A stretch of DNA of 64,000 bases. Origin: Actinophytocola sp963825445. Lineage in GTDB: Bacteria > Actinomycetota > Actinomycetes > Mycobacteriales > Pseudonocardiaceae. Position 1 is the stretch's first letter, and each line of letters begins with the position of its first letter. Under the pieces are notes generated by a model. The model had not been told where the DNA came from and did not search any database. It was given only the letters and a program-made list of their open reading frames with translations. Shown here one piece after another: positions 50,722 to 59,863 of the stretch. The DNA lies in NCBI GenBank assembly GCA_963825445.1, contig CAWGTM010000024.1:496001-560000 (forward strand), given 5' to 3'. The translations under genes and the position numbers were made by a program.

Positions 50722-51489
50722 TCACACACCGGCCAGGATGTCGTGGTGCAGCTGGCGAACGTTCGCGGCCGGCTCGACGCCCAGTTGCGTCACCATGTTC
50801 GAACGCAGCCGCTGGAACGCTTCCAGCGCCTGACCCTGACGGCCCGACCGGTACAGCGCGACCATGTGCTGTGCGCAGAAGTTCTCGAGCAGCGGATGCC
50901 GCGCGCACAGGGTGGCGAGTTCACCGAGCAGCTGGTGGTGGCGGCCGATCTGGAGGTCCGCCTCGATCCGCAGGTGCTGGTCGCCGAGCCGGGTCTCCTC
51001 CAGCCGCAGCGCCTCGATCCCGAGTTGCGGACCGGTCGGCACGTCGGCCAGTGCCGGGCCGCGCCACAGATCCAGCGCCTCGCCGAGTGCCCTCGACGCG
51101 GTCTCGTGGTCGTTGCGGTTGACCGCGTCGTGGCCCTCGGCCGACAGCTGGTCGTAGCGCGTGGCGTCGACGTCGCCCGGCGGCACGTCGAGGATGTAGC
51201 CGGCGCGGCGGGTGACGAGGATGTCCTTGGAGTTCACGCCCTTCTCCCCGGCCAGCGCCTTCTGGAGCCGCCGGCGGAGCTTCAGGATGTAGGTGTGCAG
51301 GGTCGGCAGCCCACTGCGCGGCGGACGACAGTCCCAGATCTCCTCGGTCAGCGCGGCGGTGGTGACGACGTGACCGGCGTTGAGCGCGAGCATGGCGAGC
51401 ACCTGGCTCGGCTTGCTCGCACTCGGCACGATCGACATTCCACCTAAGTTGACTTCTAACGGGCCGAGTACCTTGATCTCGAATCGCAT
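50722..51489 (-). CDS. SARP-family transcriptional activator (short form), copy 2
   Basis: The protein has 255 residues from ATG 51489. The SARP DNA-binding and activation domains are complete: FEIKVLGPLEVNLGGMSIVP, KPSQVLAMLALNAGHVVTTA, LPTLHTYILKLRRRLQKAL, NSKDILVTRRAGYILDVPPG and LWRGPALADVPTGPQLGIEA. It is a close paralogue of the SARP at 6966, down to shared HPLLENFCAQHMVALYRSGR. It is the last gene of a leftward operon with a Cys-rich protein and a crystallin-family enzyme. Two near-identical SARPs at opposite ends of the cluster suggest they recognise the same sites. Confidence 0.92.
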   Translation of the reverse strand: MRFEIKVLGPLEVNLGGMSIVPSASKPSQVLAMLALNAGHVVTTAALTEEIWDCRPPRSGLPTLHTYILKLRRRLQKALAGEKGVNSKDILVTRRAGYILDVPPGDVDATRYDQLSAEGHDAVNRNDHETASRALGEALDLWRGPALADVPTGPQLGIEALRLEETRLGDQHLRIEADLQIGRHHQLLGELATLCARHPLLENFCAQHMVALYRSGRQGQALEAFQRLRSNMVTQLGVEPAANVRQLHHDILAGV

Positions 51490-51532
51490 GACGGTCCCTT
51501 CCTCGGTGAAAAGCACTGCGACGAAACTGTCC

Positions 51533-52228
51533 TCATTCGGCGTTCTCCGGGCGTGGTGATCTGTCGTTGTCGTTCCGGGCCTCGTTCTTGTTCTGTTGGT
51601 CACGCAGCGCCAGCCAGCGGTGCGGCGCCCACACGTGGCCCGCCTCGCAGGCCACCTCGTAGGCCTCCGCGCCCTCTCGTGGCGCCTCGGCGTACACGGT
51701 CGCCTCGCAGGCCGGCAGCGGGCAGGTCCCCACCTCGGCCCGCACGTAGGTGTTCTGTCCCAGCGACGCGGTGACCGCGGCGGTCAGGTCGGTCAGCTCG
51801 TCGACCAGGGCGGGCGCCCCCGGGTGCTGGCAGAGCCACTGCAGGTGGACGCAGAGGAAGCTGACGAGCTCGCGGATGGCGTACTCACCCGGCCCGCGAA
51901 CGCCGCGGGCGCTGGTGACGAACCAGGACCACGCGACCAGCGCGTCCAGGATCTGTGAACGCACCGAGACGGCCGTCTCGCACAGGTTGATGCCGCGCTG
52001 CCTGGTCTCGCTGACCAGCTCCCGAAGGTCACTCAGTCCCAGGTCGAGCACGTCGGCGCACATTTCGAACAGCGCCGGTAACTCGATCAGCGCTTCCTCG
52101 ATGACCTCCCGGCAGCCCGTGCAGATGCGCAGGTCGCGGGTCAGCGGGGGAGCCGTGCCGGGGTCGTGGCGACGGCTGGTGCAGGTTTGGTAGTCGGTTT
52201 CGTCGGGCCGGGGTTGCTGGCTCGCCAT
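51533..52228 (-). CDS. Cys-motif helical protein of unknown function
   Basis: The protein has 231 residues from ATG 52228. Near the N-terminus RDLRICTGCREVIEEALIEL carries a CxxC pair. A second Cys pair lies in GTCPLPACEATVYAEAPREG near residue 170 and a further C/H group in YEVACEAGHVWAPHRWLAL, which together could form a zinc site. The middle is helical. Similar Cys-containing proteins occur in actinomycete accessory regions as uncharacterised proteins. It lies between the crystallin-like enzyme and the SARP, with short gaps, so it is probably cotranscribed with both. Confidence 0.65.
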   Translation of the reverse strand: MASQQPRPDETDYQTCTSRRHDPGTAPPLTRDLRICTGCREVIEEALIELPALFEMCADVLDLGLSDLRELVSETRQRGINLCETAVSVRSQILDALVAWSWFVTSARGVRGPGEYAIRELVSFLCVHLQWLCQHPGAPALVDELTDLTAAVTASLGQNTYVRAEVGTCPLPACEATVYAEAPREGAEAYEVACEAGHVWAPHRWLALRDQQNKNEARNDNDRSPRPENAE

Positions 52229-52274
52229 GACGGTTTCGCTCCCAAAATCCGTCCGTTCGCACACGATGTCGGTG

Positions 52275-53210
52275 TCAGTCGGTGATCCGTTCTCCGAGGC
52301 CGGTGCGCGTGGCGGCCTCGTGGATCCGTCGGGCGAGTTGCACGTTGAGTTCGTGCACGCCGAGCAGTTCGACCAGCACCACGTCGTCGGTGCGACGACG
52401 ACCGGGGTGCCTGCCGGTGAGCAACTGCCCGAGATCGGCGGTGATCCGCCGGTCGGCCTCGCCGTGGAAGCCGACCATGTCGCTGGTCGGCGGTGCCAGG
52501 TGGTTGGCCACCACGCTGCGGTCGAGGTGGTCGCCGAGCAACCCGAAGTCGTCGACGAACACCTGGTCCATCCGTTCGACCAGGTCGTCCGGCAGGTCCT
52601 CGCCCGTGCCGTTGACCACGACCGCGCCGCGGGCGAGCTGCCCACGCCGCAGGGCGTCGAGGTCCAGGCGGGCCGCGCTGTGATTGGTGACGATGATCAG
52701 GATGGCGCCGAACACCGCGTCGGTGAGCGTGCGCACGACCGACAGCGCGATGCCGGACATGTCGAGCTGGTCGGCGATCCTCGGCTCGACCGGTCGAGGG
52801 CCGCCGGACAGGCACATCGCGACGTGGCTGATGTCCGGCACGTACCGGGAGATCACCGACAGCTGGGGCTGGGTGGCCTCGAGCGAGCCGAGCATGGCGA
52901 CCGTGACGCCGCTGGTGAACAGCAGCTCCCGTGCGGCGACCGCGGCGAGCGCCGCGACCAACGACGTACGGAGGCTGTGTGCGGGGATCGCACAGGGCAG
53001 CGCGGCGTCGGGGTGCTCGTACAGCACGAACTGGTCGCCGTCGGCCCCGGAACCGTTCCAGGGGACCAGGCTGCCCTCGGCCTGGCGGGTGTGTGCCGGC
53101 CGGCCGACGGTGCGGCCGACCAGGTCCTCGGCGAGCACCGCGACCGGGTCGATGATCTCCAGTGCGCTCCACACCTCGTGTGCGCGCAGCCGGAGGACCG
53201 TCCCGGTCAC
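52275..53210 (-). CDS. ornithine cyclodeaminase/mu-crystallin-superfamily protein
   Basis: The 311-residue protein starts at GTG 53210. The text follows the superfamily: the ALPCAIPAHSLRTSLVAALA region, the nucleotide-binding strand VTVAMLGSLEATQPQLSVIS and the C-terminal DDVVLVELLGVHELNVQLAR. The usual GxG of the nucleotide loop is reduced to GSL, so cofactor binding may be altered. Relatives make 2,3-diaminopropionate precursors, reduce imines or cyclise ornithine. Substrate unknown. It heads the operon that ends with the second SARP. Confidence 0.62.
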   Translation of the reverse strand: MTGTVLRLRAHEVWSALEIIDPVAVLAEDLVGRTVGRPAHTRQAEGSLVPWNGSGADGDQFVLYEHPDAALPCAIPAHSLRTSLVAALAAVAARELLFTSGVTVAMLGSLEATQPQLSVISRYVPDISHVAMCLSGGPRPVEPRIADQLDMSGIALSVVRTLTDAVFGAILIIVTNHSAARLDLDALRRGQLARGAVVVNGTGEDLPDDLVERMDQVFVDDFGLLGDHLDRSVVANHLAPPTSDMVGFHGEADRRITADLGQLLTGRHPGRRRTDDVVLVELLGVHELNVQLARRIHEAATRTGLGERITD

Positions 53211-53278
53211 CGGAACCGTCCCTGAACACCTGAACCAGCCATGCCAGTCAATATTGCTAAGTGCTCTACCGGAGCCTT

Positions 53279-53335
53279 ATTGGCCCGCTATTGCCGGACG
53301 ATAGCGATCGTTAAGATCGTACATCGCCGGCCAAT
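53279..53335. promoter_or_regulatory. cluster of inverted repeats in the divergent promoter region
   Basis: ATTGGCC (53279-53285) and GGCCAAT (53329-53335) enclose CGCTAT (53286-53291)/ATAGCG (53301-53306) and CGATC (53305-53309)/GATCG (53315-53319). Three nested inverted repeats occur in 57 bases upstream of the crystallin-like gene and of the small ORF at 53415. They are candidate regulator sites or a structured leader. Confidence 0.55.
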
Positions 53336-53414
53336 CTGCGCAATCGGTGAGTGGTTCTCGAGCGGAAACGCCCCGCAAAATGTGATCCACATACGGTAGT
53401 CGGAAGGCTGGATC

Positions 53415-53546
53415 ATGTCTATCTCTCACAAGATCATCTCGCCCTTCGTCACGCTGTTCGTCGCTCTGACCGGGATGTTTCCGACGACCGGCACCTCGGG
53501 CGGGGACTGCGACTGGAACGTCATGCCCTCCGAGAAGGCGGATTGA
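53415..53546 (+). CDS. candidate 43-residue small peptide
   Basis: ATG 53415 follows GGAAGG with good spacing. The peptide begins MSISHKIISPFVTLFVALTG, a short basic then hydrophobic segment like a signal or membrane anchor, and ends with TSGGDCDWNVMPSEKAD containing one Cys and one Trp. The frame ends inside the last codons of the convergent AfsR gene (26-base overlap). Upstream lies a repeat-rich promoter region. No maturation enzyme is adjacent, so a RiPP precursor is only one idea; a small secreted or membrane peptide is equally possible. Confidence 0.45.
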   Translation: MSISHKIISPFVTLFVALTGMFPTTGTSGGDCDWNVMPSEKAD

Positions 53547-56500
53547 TCGGGATTGTCGAGGCGGCACTTCCGCGATCTTGCGCGAGTTCTTCGCGCAATC
53601 TGGCCGCCTCGGCGGAACGGACCGTGCTGAGCAGTTCGACCGCCTGGTTGAGGTCGCGGTGGGCCAGGTCCGATGCGCCCTGGCTCCGCTGAACGTTCGA
53701 CAGCAGGATCAGCGCCTTGGCGTGCCAGATGGCCGAGCCGAGGTCGGAGAACCCCACCCTCGCGGCCTCGGCGTGGTCGGCGGCCACGGCGCTCTGACCG
53801 CGGCTCACGGCGATCTCACCCAGCGCGTAGTGCGCCATCCCCGCGACCATGCGCTGCCCCACCTGCTCGGCCAGCGAGAGGGCGTGCTGCAGGGTGGTCT
53901 CGGCGTTGTCCAGCCGCCCGGTGCGCTGGCGGACCACGCCCAACCGGCACAACGCGTGTGCCTCGCCGATGCGGTCACCGATGTCCCGGACGATCCGCAG
54001 CACCCGGTTCAGTGCCTGGTGCGCCTCCTCCGCCTGGTTGGTGAGCAGGAACAGCTCGGCCGACCGGTTCAGCGCCTGGGCCTCGCCGCGCAGGTACCCG
54101 ACCCGCCGGAACCGCTCGATCGCGGTCCCCAGCATGCCGCCCGCGGTGTCGGCCGCTCCGTCGTCGATCCACATCTTGGCCAGGCTCACCAGGATGTGGG
54201 CCTCGCCGACCAGGTCGCCGACCGCGCGCATCTTCTCCAGCGCCGCGTCGTAGTTCTCCCGCATCGCGTCGGTCCGGTTGCGCATCCGGTTGACGGTCGC
54301 GCAGTGCCGGAGCACGAGCGCGCAGCCGTGCTCGTCGCCCGACTCCTCGAAGTACTCCAAGGCGGAGGCGAAGCAGCGTTCGGCGTCGTCGAGCCGGACC
54401 TGGAACAGGTGCATCGCGCCGAGGCTGTACAGCGTCGCGGCGCGGCCGCGCCGGTCGCCCGCCGTCTCGGTGGCGTCCAGCGCCCGTTCGGCGGTCTCGC
54501 GCCAGTCGTCGAAGTGGCCCTTGACCTCGAACAGCGACACCGAGGTGAGCGCGAGATCCCAGCACAGCTCGGACATCCCGTTGTCCGCCGCCATGTGCAC
54601 GGCCGACACCAGCGAGCGACGCTCCGACTCCAGCCACGCGATCTGGTCGCCCATGTCGTCGACGTCCTCCAGCGCCCGCGCTCCGTCCCAGAGCGGGGCG
54701 GTGCCGTGCAGGATCGTGTAGTCGCCGCCGTACTCCTTGCGGTGCGCGTGGCGGGCCCGGGCGAGCCAGGCGCCGAGCAGCCGCTCGATCGCCCTGACGC
54801 GTTCGGCCTCGGGCTCCTCGTCGTGCAGTCGTTCGATCGCGAAGACCCGGATCAGGTCGTGGAAGCGGTAGCGCAGGCTCTCGCCCGGGTACTGCACGGT
54901 GTCCAGCAACTGGGCGTCGACCAGGCCTTCGACGATCTCGTTGGCCTCCCAGGGGTCGATGTCGAGCAGAGCGGCCGCCGTCCACGCGGGGAAGTCGCGG
55001 GTGGTGCTCAGCGCGAACAGTCGGAACAGACGGCGCGCCGTCTGTTGCAGCGCGCGGTAGCTCTGGCCGATGTTGGTCCGCAGCACCAGGCCGCGGTAGG
55101 ACAGCTCGTCGAGCCGGCGCACCCTGTTGCGCAGCCGGCCGACCAGCACGTCGATACGCCAGTGCGGGCGGGAGGCCAACCGGGCTCCCGCGATCCGGAT
55201 GGCCAGGGCGAGCCCGCCGCAGAGCGTGACCAGCTCCGCCGCGGCGTCCCGCTCGGCGTCCACCCGGTCCCGGCCGACGATCTTGGTGAGCATGGTGAGC
55301 GACCAGTCGGCGTCGAACACGTCGATGTCGACCAGTTGGGCGCCGGGGAGCCCGGACAGGGGAGTGCGGCTGGTGGTGATCACCGCACAGCCGGAGCCCG
55401 CCGGGAGCAGCGGGACGACGTCCTCCTCGTTGGTCAACCCGTCGAGCACGACCAGCACCCGCTTGTTGGCCATGTGGCCGCGGTAGAGGTCGGCGCGTTC
55501 CTCGACGTCGTCCGGGATCGCCGAGCCGGTGATGCCGAGCGCCCGCAGAAACCTGCCGAGCACGTCGCGCACCCGGTCCTGACCTTCGGGGGCCTGCAGG
55601 TCGCCGTAGAGATGGCCGTCGGGATAGGCGTCGCGCAGCTCGTGGGCCGCCCGCAAGGCGAGCGTCGACTTGCCGACGCCGCCCTTGCCGGAGATCGCGA
55701 CGATGCGCATGCCGTGGCGGGCGACGCCCTGCTCGTCGTTCGTGAGCGCCCGCTTGATCTCGGCAAGCTGCGCCTGGCGGCCGGTGAAGTCCGCGATGCT
55801 CGCCGGGAGGCGGCGGGGCACCATCGACTGGCGCTCGTTCGAGGCCGGGGCGGCCTGCTTGTCCTGGGCGGGCCGCCCGCCCAGGCCCTGGCCGGTCCGG
55901 CGGAGGTCGAGTTCCGGGTCCCGGTTGAGGATCGCGGCCTCGAGCCGCCGGACTCCCTGGCCCAGCTCGATGCCCAGTTCCTCCATCATGATCGTGCGGG
56001 CCTGCCGGGCGACCTCGAGCGCCTCGGCCTGGCGTCCGGATCGGTACAGGGCGAGCATGAGGAACTCGTAGAGCCGCTCGCGCAGCGGGTGCTCCTTCAC
56101 GAGTGCGAGCAACTCGCCCACGATCTCCTCGTGGCGGCCGAGCACCAGGTCGAGCCGTATTCGCTCCATGACCGCGGCCAGGCGCGCGTCCTCGAGCTGG
56201 GCGGCGGCGCGGTGCAGCACCTCCGAGGACAGGCCGGCCAGCGCCGTGCCGCGCCACAGCGACAGCGCGCCGCGCAGCGTGGCGACGCCCTCGGACAGCC
56301 GGTCGGCGTCGACGTGGGCCCGCGCGGAGGCGACGAGAGCGGTGAACTCCAGGGTGTCCAGGTCGGTTTCGGGGATCTCGAGCAGATAGCCGGGGGCGCG
56401 GGTGCGGATGTGGCCGGTGCTGCCCGGGGCGGCGAGGACACGGCGCAGTCCGGAGATGCAGATCTGGATCTGTGCCCTGGCGGTGGTGGGTGGTTCGGTG

Positions 56501-56655
56501 TCCCAGACCGCGTCGATCAGCTGGTCGACCGGGGTCACCCGGTTGGCGTTGAGCGCCAACATCGCCAGAACGACCCGATGACGGGCACCGCCTAGGTCGC
56601 GGTCCTCGCCATCGATCGAGAGCTCCAACGGCCCAAGCAGTCGCAGTGCCAGCAC
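53521..56655 (-). CDS. AfsR-type SARP regulator with NB-ARC and TPR domains
   Basis: The 1044-residue regulator starts at GTG 56655 behind GGGGGA. The N-terminal SARP module (residues 1-255, LALRLLGPLELSIDGEDRDL, LWRGTALAGLSSEVLHRAAA) is followed by an NB-ARC STAND ATPase: P-loop ISGKGGVGKSTLALRAAHEL (about residue 315), Walker B LVVLDGLT, GGLALAIRIAGARLASRPHW and a WH region ending YRFHDLIRVFAIERLHDEE. A TPR superhelix of about 350 residues follows (repeats beginning AATLYSLGAMHLFQVRLDDA and AHALCRLGVVRQRTGRLDNA). Ligand or protein binding to the TPR and ATP hydrolysis should gate DNA binding. It diverges from the HxlR gene. Confidence 0.94.
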   Translation of the reverse strand: MLALRLLGPLELSIDGEDRDLGGARHRVVLAMLALNANRVTPVDQLIDAVWDTEPPTTARAQIQICISGLRRVLAAPGSTGHIRTRAPGYLLEIPETDLDTLEFTALVASARAHVDADRLSEGVATLRGALSLWRGTALAGLSSEVLHRAAAQLEDARLAAVMERIRLDLVLGRHEEIVGELLALVKEHPLRERLYEFLMLALYRSGRQAEALEVARQARTIMMEELGIELGQGVRRLEAAILNRDPELDLRRTGQGLGGRPAQDKQAAPASNERQSMVPRRLPASIADFTGRQAQLAEIKRALTNDEQGVARHGMRIVAISGKGGVGKSTLALRAAHELRDAYPDGHLYGDLQAPEGQDRVRDVLGRFLRALGITGSAIPDDVEERADLYRGHMANKRVLVVLDGLTNEEDVVPLLPAGSGCAVITTSRTPLSGLPGAQLVDIDVFDADWSLTMLTKIVGRDRVDAERDAAAELVTLCGGLALAIRIAGARLASRPHWRIDVLVGRLRNRVRRLDELSYRGLVLRTNIGQSYRALQQTARRLFRLFALSTTRDFPAWTAAALLDIDPWEANEIVEGLVDAQLLDTVQYPGESLRYRFHDLIRVFAIERLHDEEPEAERVRAIERLLGAWLARARHAHRKEYGGDYTILHGTAPLWDGARALEDVDDMGDQIAWLESERRSLVSAVHMAADNGMSELCWDLALTSVSLFEVKGHFDDWRETAERALDATETAGDRRGRAATLYSLGAMHLFQVRLDDAERCFASALEYFEESGDEHGCALVLRHCATVNRMRNRTDAMRENYDAALEKMRAVGDLVGEAHILVSLAKMWIDDGAADTAGGMLGTAIERFRRVGYLRGEAQALNRSAELFLLTNQAEEAHQALNRVLRIVRDIGDRIGEAHALCRLGVVRQRTGRLDNAETTLQHALSLAEQVGQRMVAGMAHYALGEIAVSRGQSAVAADHAEAARVGFSDLGSAIWHAKALILLSNVQRSQGASDLAHRDLNQAVELLSTVRSAEAARLREELAQDRGSAASTIPINPPSRRA

Positions 56656-56994
56656 TTGTCCCCCGTCTCACCCGCAGGCGGCATGTGTTCACCTTTCGTC
56701 CCACCCAGGGGCCCCGGCCCCGCGCCGTGGCTGACTACTACTTATCTCGATTATGCGCTGATGGGTGTCAGGCCTGACTCGGCCGTTTAGCCGAACGTCG
56801 CGGTCGAATGGTCGAAGTCTGTCAGGTCGGTCCGTTCGGAGTATTGGTTGCGACGGCTGGGTGAGTACCAACAGCGCAAAGCAGAAGGTGCGTCGGACCG
56901 GTCCGAGACCGGAGCATGAAGCGTGCAATGTCGATCCTTGTCGATTCTTCCGCCTTGCGGTGCCGGTCCGCCGGCAAGAGATGGGATGCTGGCT
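56656..56994. promoter_or_regulatory. divergent promoter region of AfsR and HxlR genes
   Basis: The 339-base gap contains the palindrome TCAGGCCTGA and an AT-rich tract (about 56730-56760) near the AfsR side. Both genes probably start here. No RNA gene was seen. Confidence 0.4.
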
Positions 56995-57792
56995 ATGACG
57001 GAGTCCACGTGGAAAATGGTGATGAGCCCCGAGGGCCTCACGATCTCCGGTGAGACGTTCTCACTCACCACGAGTGGTACGGACCCGGGCGGCCTCGACA
57101 CGGTCGTGTCGCAGTTGCAGACCGTGTCCCGGAGGACCTACGGGCAGTACTGCGGGCTCTCCCGCGCCGTCGAGGCGGTGGGTGAGCGCTGGGGCCTGAT
57201 GATCGTTCGCGACCTGCTGGCCGGGCCCAAGTCCTCCGCCGAGCTGTACCAGGGACTGCCGCGCGCGCCGCGCGACCTGCTGACGACGCGGCTCCGGGAG
57301 TTGACCTTCAGCGGCATCGTGGAGAAGGACGAGACCTCGGACGAGGCCGGCGACCGCCGGTACCGGCTGACCAGCTACGGACGTGAGCTCGAGGCCATCG
57401 TGCTGGCCTTCGGCCGGTGGGGTGCGGCGATGCTGGCCGAGCCGCGCCCGGAGGACATCGTCACCGAGGACTCGATGATGACGGGGCTGCGTGCGACGTT
57501 CCTGTCCGACGCGGCCGTGGGCCGTTCGGAGGCGTTCGAGCTGCACTTCGGCGACGTCGTGATCTTCGCGATCATCGAGAACGGCATGCTCGAGGTCGGC
57601 CGCGGCGGGCTCGACGGCGCCCAGGTGATCCACCCGGGACCGACGTTCAGGCGGATGGTGGCCCGCGAGGTGACGGTGGAGGAAGCGATGGCCACCGGCA
57701 CCGTCCAGGTCGCAGATCCGAATGTCCTAGCCGCCTTCGTCTCGATGTTCGGCCTTTCGCAGCAACCTGTGTCGGACCCGTCGATCATCTGA
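56995..57792 (+). CDS. HxlR-type regulator with C-terminal SCP2-like domain
   Basis: The protein has 265 residues from ATG 56995 (ATG 56986 is an alternative). A winged helix of HxlR type occupies the N-terminal half: CGLSRAVEAVGERWGLMIVR, DLLAGPKSSAELYQGLPRAP, RDLLTTRLRELTFSGIVEKD and RRYRLTSYGRELEAIVLAFG. The C-terminal 100 residues (LRATFLSDAAVGRSEAFELH, FGDVVIFAIIENGMLEVGRG) resemble the SCP2-like sensor domain seen in several actinomycete HxlR regulators. The N-terminal 50 residues before the HTH are unusual. It diverges from the AfsR regulator and precedes the membrane-protein genes. Confidence 0.82.
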   Translation: MTESTWKMVMSPEGLTISGETFSLTTSGTDPGGLDTVVSQLQTVSRRTYGQYCGLSRAVEAVGERWGLMIVRDLLAGPKSSAELYQGLPRAPRDLLTTRLRELTFSGIVEKDETSDEAGDRRYRLTSYGRELEAIVLAFGRWGAAMLAEPRPEDIVTEDSMMTGLRATFLSDAAVGRSEAFELHFGDVVIFAIIENGMLEVGRGGLDGAQVIHPGPTFRRMVAREVTVEEAMATGTVQVADPNVLAAFVSMFGLSQQPVSDPSII

Positions 57793-57838
57793 GCCAGATC
57801 TGCGAAGATCAAATGTTTCCACACAGATGGGAGTGGAG

Positions 57839-58401
57839 ATGACCGCCACGGTTCCGACCGCCCGGTTAACGGGTCCCGACGGGCTGTTGAACACCAAGTA
57901 CCACAAGATTGGGTTGTACTTTTCAGTTTCATCGTCATAGCCCACTGGGTGGAGCACCTCACGCAGGCCTATCAGATCTACGTGCTCAACTGGCCGCCGC
58001 CGAAGGCCGGCGGGGCGCTCGGGCTGGCCTTCCCCTGGCTCGTCACGTCGGAGTGGCTGCACTACGGGTTCGCCCTCTTCATGCTGATCGGCTTCGTGAC
58101 GCTCCGCCACGGGTTCGTCGGCCGGTCGCGGACCTGGTGGAACGTGGCCATGTGGATCCAGGTGTGGCACCACTTCGAGCATCTGCTCCTGCTGATCCAG
58201 GCGCTCAGCGGCTCGAACCTGCTCGGCAAGCCGGTGCCCACCAGCATCATTCAGCTGGTCTTCCCCCGCGTGGAGCTGCACCTGTTCTACAACGCCATCG
58301 TGTTCACGCCGATGGTGGTGGCGATGGTCTACCACATGCGGCCGAAGCCGTACGAGCGTGAGTTGATGCGCTGCACCTGTGCCGTCGGATCGCCGGCCTG
58401 A
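57839..58401 (+). pseudogene. conserved membrane protein, frameshifted near the N-terminus
   Basis: ATG 57839 (GGGAGTGGAG upstream) opens MTATVPTARLTGPDGLLNTK, then reads into a TAG at 57938. One base missing in the T run at about 57927-57929 would continue it as FIVIAHWVEHLTQAYQIYV in the downstream frame, which runs to a TGA at 58401. The joined product (about 187 residues) would have four to five membrane helices (LHYGFALFMLIGFVTLRHGF, FYNAIVFTPMVVAMVYHM), His-rich turns (WHHFEHLLL, His pairs) and a C-terminal CTCAVGS. The His-rich membrane-embedded arrangement looks like a metal or quinone site; the family is conserved in actinomycetes but unnamed. Real frameshift or sequence error is undecided. 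Confidence 0.6.
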
Positions 58402-58404
58402 CCC

Positions 58405-59863
58405 ATGGGTCACGGCGCACATCTCGACTTCGGGTCGGGCATCGGGTCGATGTTCCTTCGGATCATCGTGCTCGGTGCCCTCCCCGTGGTCGTCGGGTTC
58501 GTTCTCCTGCGTGGGTTTCTCGGCGAGCCGAGCCGGCGTACGACGGCCTGGGTGATCGGCGCGGCGGCCGCGGTCGTCGGCATGGAGCTGTTGCTGTCCG
58601 GCGGGTTGAACCTGCCCGAACAGGTGGTTCCGTTGCTGCTCGCGGTACTCGCCCTGCCGATGTACCTGATCCTGTCGAGGGACGAGCGGTTCGCGCGGCC
58701 GGTCGGCCTGATCCGCGGGCTGGCCCCGCTGGTCTTCGCGGTGTTGGCCGTGTTCGCGGCGTCCAGTTCGGCGCCGCCTGGTTCGCCGGCGCCGGGACGG
58801 GCCGCACCGCGACCCTCCTGCACACCGGCGTGCTGCTCGGCATCGTCGCCCTGGTCTGGTTCGCGGTCGCCCGGCCGCGGGGACGCCGGGCCACCGTCGC
58901 GACGCGGGTCGAGCGCCGCGCTGGTGGCCACGGCGCTGCTGGGGGCCTCCGCGCAGGCGATCACCCTCCGTCCGGCCGACCCGGTGCCCGGGATCGCCAC
59001 CGAGGCACGGCTCGAGATCGGCCCGGGGTCCGTCGACGTGGTCGTGGTGCCCAACCTGCCCGGCCGGAACCTGGTGCACGTCGGCTCGTCCACGGCGTCC
59101 GTCGGCACCAGCGAGGACGACCTGACGCGGGTGCGGCCCCGATGGCCACCGGCGGCTGGCTGGCGCTCGACCTGCCCGCCGGCCGCAGCGACGTGTGGGT
59201 GCAGGACGCCGGACAGGTCGACTCCATGACCACCGACACCGGTGGCGCGGGGACCGCGCCGGACGGCCTCGACGGGGCCGACGGCCCGGAGTGTGCGAGT
59301 GCCCTGTTCGGCCGGATGGTCGGCTCGGCGCGGTCGCCGACGGCGTGCGCTGCCCGTCGGAGCAGCTGGACCCGGCCGACGCCGACGACGCTGCGGGAGA
59401 CGGTCGACTTCCTGGCCGACGACGGACATCAGCGCGTCGCGGCGGTCGGGGACAGGTCACCGCGCGGGCTGGCCGCCACCCGCACCGTGGCCGAGGCCGC
59501 GGCCGGACGAGGCATCGAGCTGGTGCCACCGGGCGACGTGGGCGCCCCGCTGCTGGTCACGTCCGGCTGGAGCGACGCGGGCAAGGTCTGCAGGTGCGCG
59601 GCGGGCGACCTCCCGACGGACGGCACGTACCTGGCGCCGTGGCTGTACACCGACGCCGGTCACCGCGGGTGGTCACCGTCGAGGTGCGCTTCGACACGGA
59701 CGACGAGTCCTTCCAGCGCTACCGGACCGAGCTGCGCACCGACTATCCCCACCAGCCGGCGTCGGCCGCGGGCTACAAGGCATGGCGCTCCGCGCTCTCC
59801 GAGTGGCAACGGACCGATCCGTCCACCCTGGACCGTCTGCTGTGGACTTCTACTCAGGACTGA
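58405..59863 (+). pseudogene. membrane and extracytoplasmic protein of unknown function with several frameshifts
   Basis: ATG 58405 opens MGHGAHLDFGSGIGSMFLRI and several membrane helices (VLGALPVVVGFVLLRGFLG, QVVPLLLAVLALPMYLIL). Coding then changes frame at about 58763, 58916, 59135, 59330, 59389 and 59667 before the final TGA at 59863. Nearly every change is explained by one base in a G or C run: missing C (TCC to TCCC), extra C (GCC), missing G (GGG or GGGG). The restored C-terminal part includes ADGVRCPSEQLDPADAD, VDFLADDGHQRVAAVGDR and FQRYRTELRTDYPHQPASAA. I recall a named actinomycete family of natural-product-associated membrane proteins with this kind of start but cannot confirm the number. 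It probably partners the preceding membrane gene. Confidence 0.55.

Noticed and set aside
53578..56595. 1005-codon plus-strand frame opposite the AfsR regulator
   Set aside because: Antisense mirror of a GC-rich gene; the sense strand has P-loop and TPR motifs.
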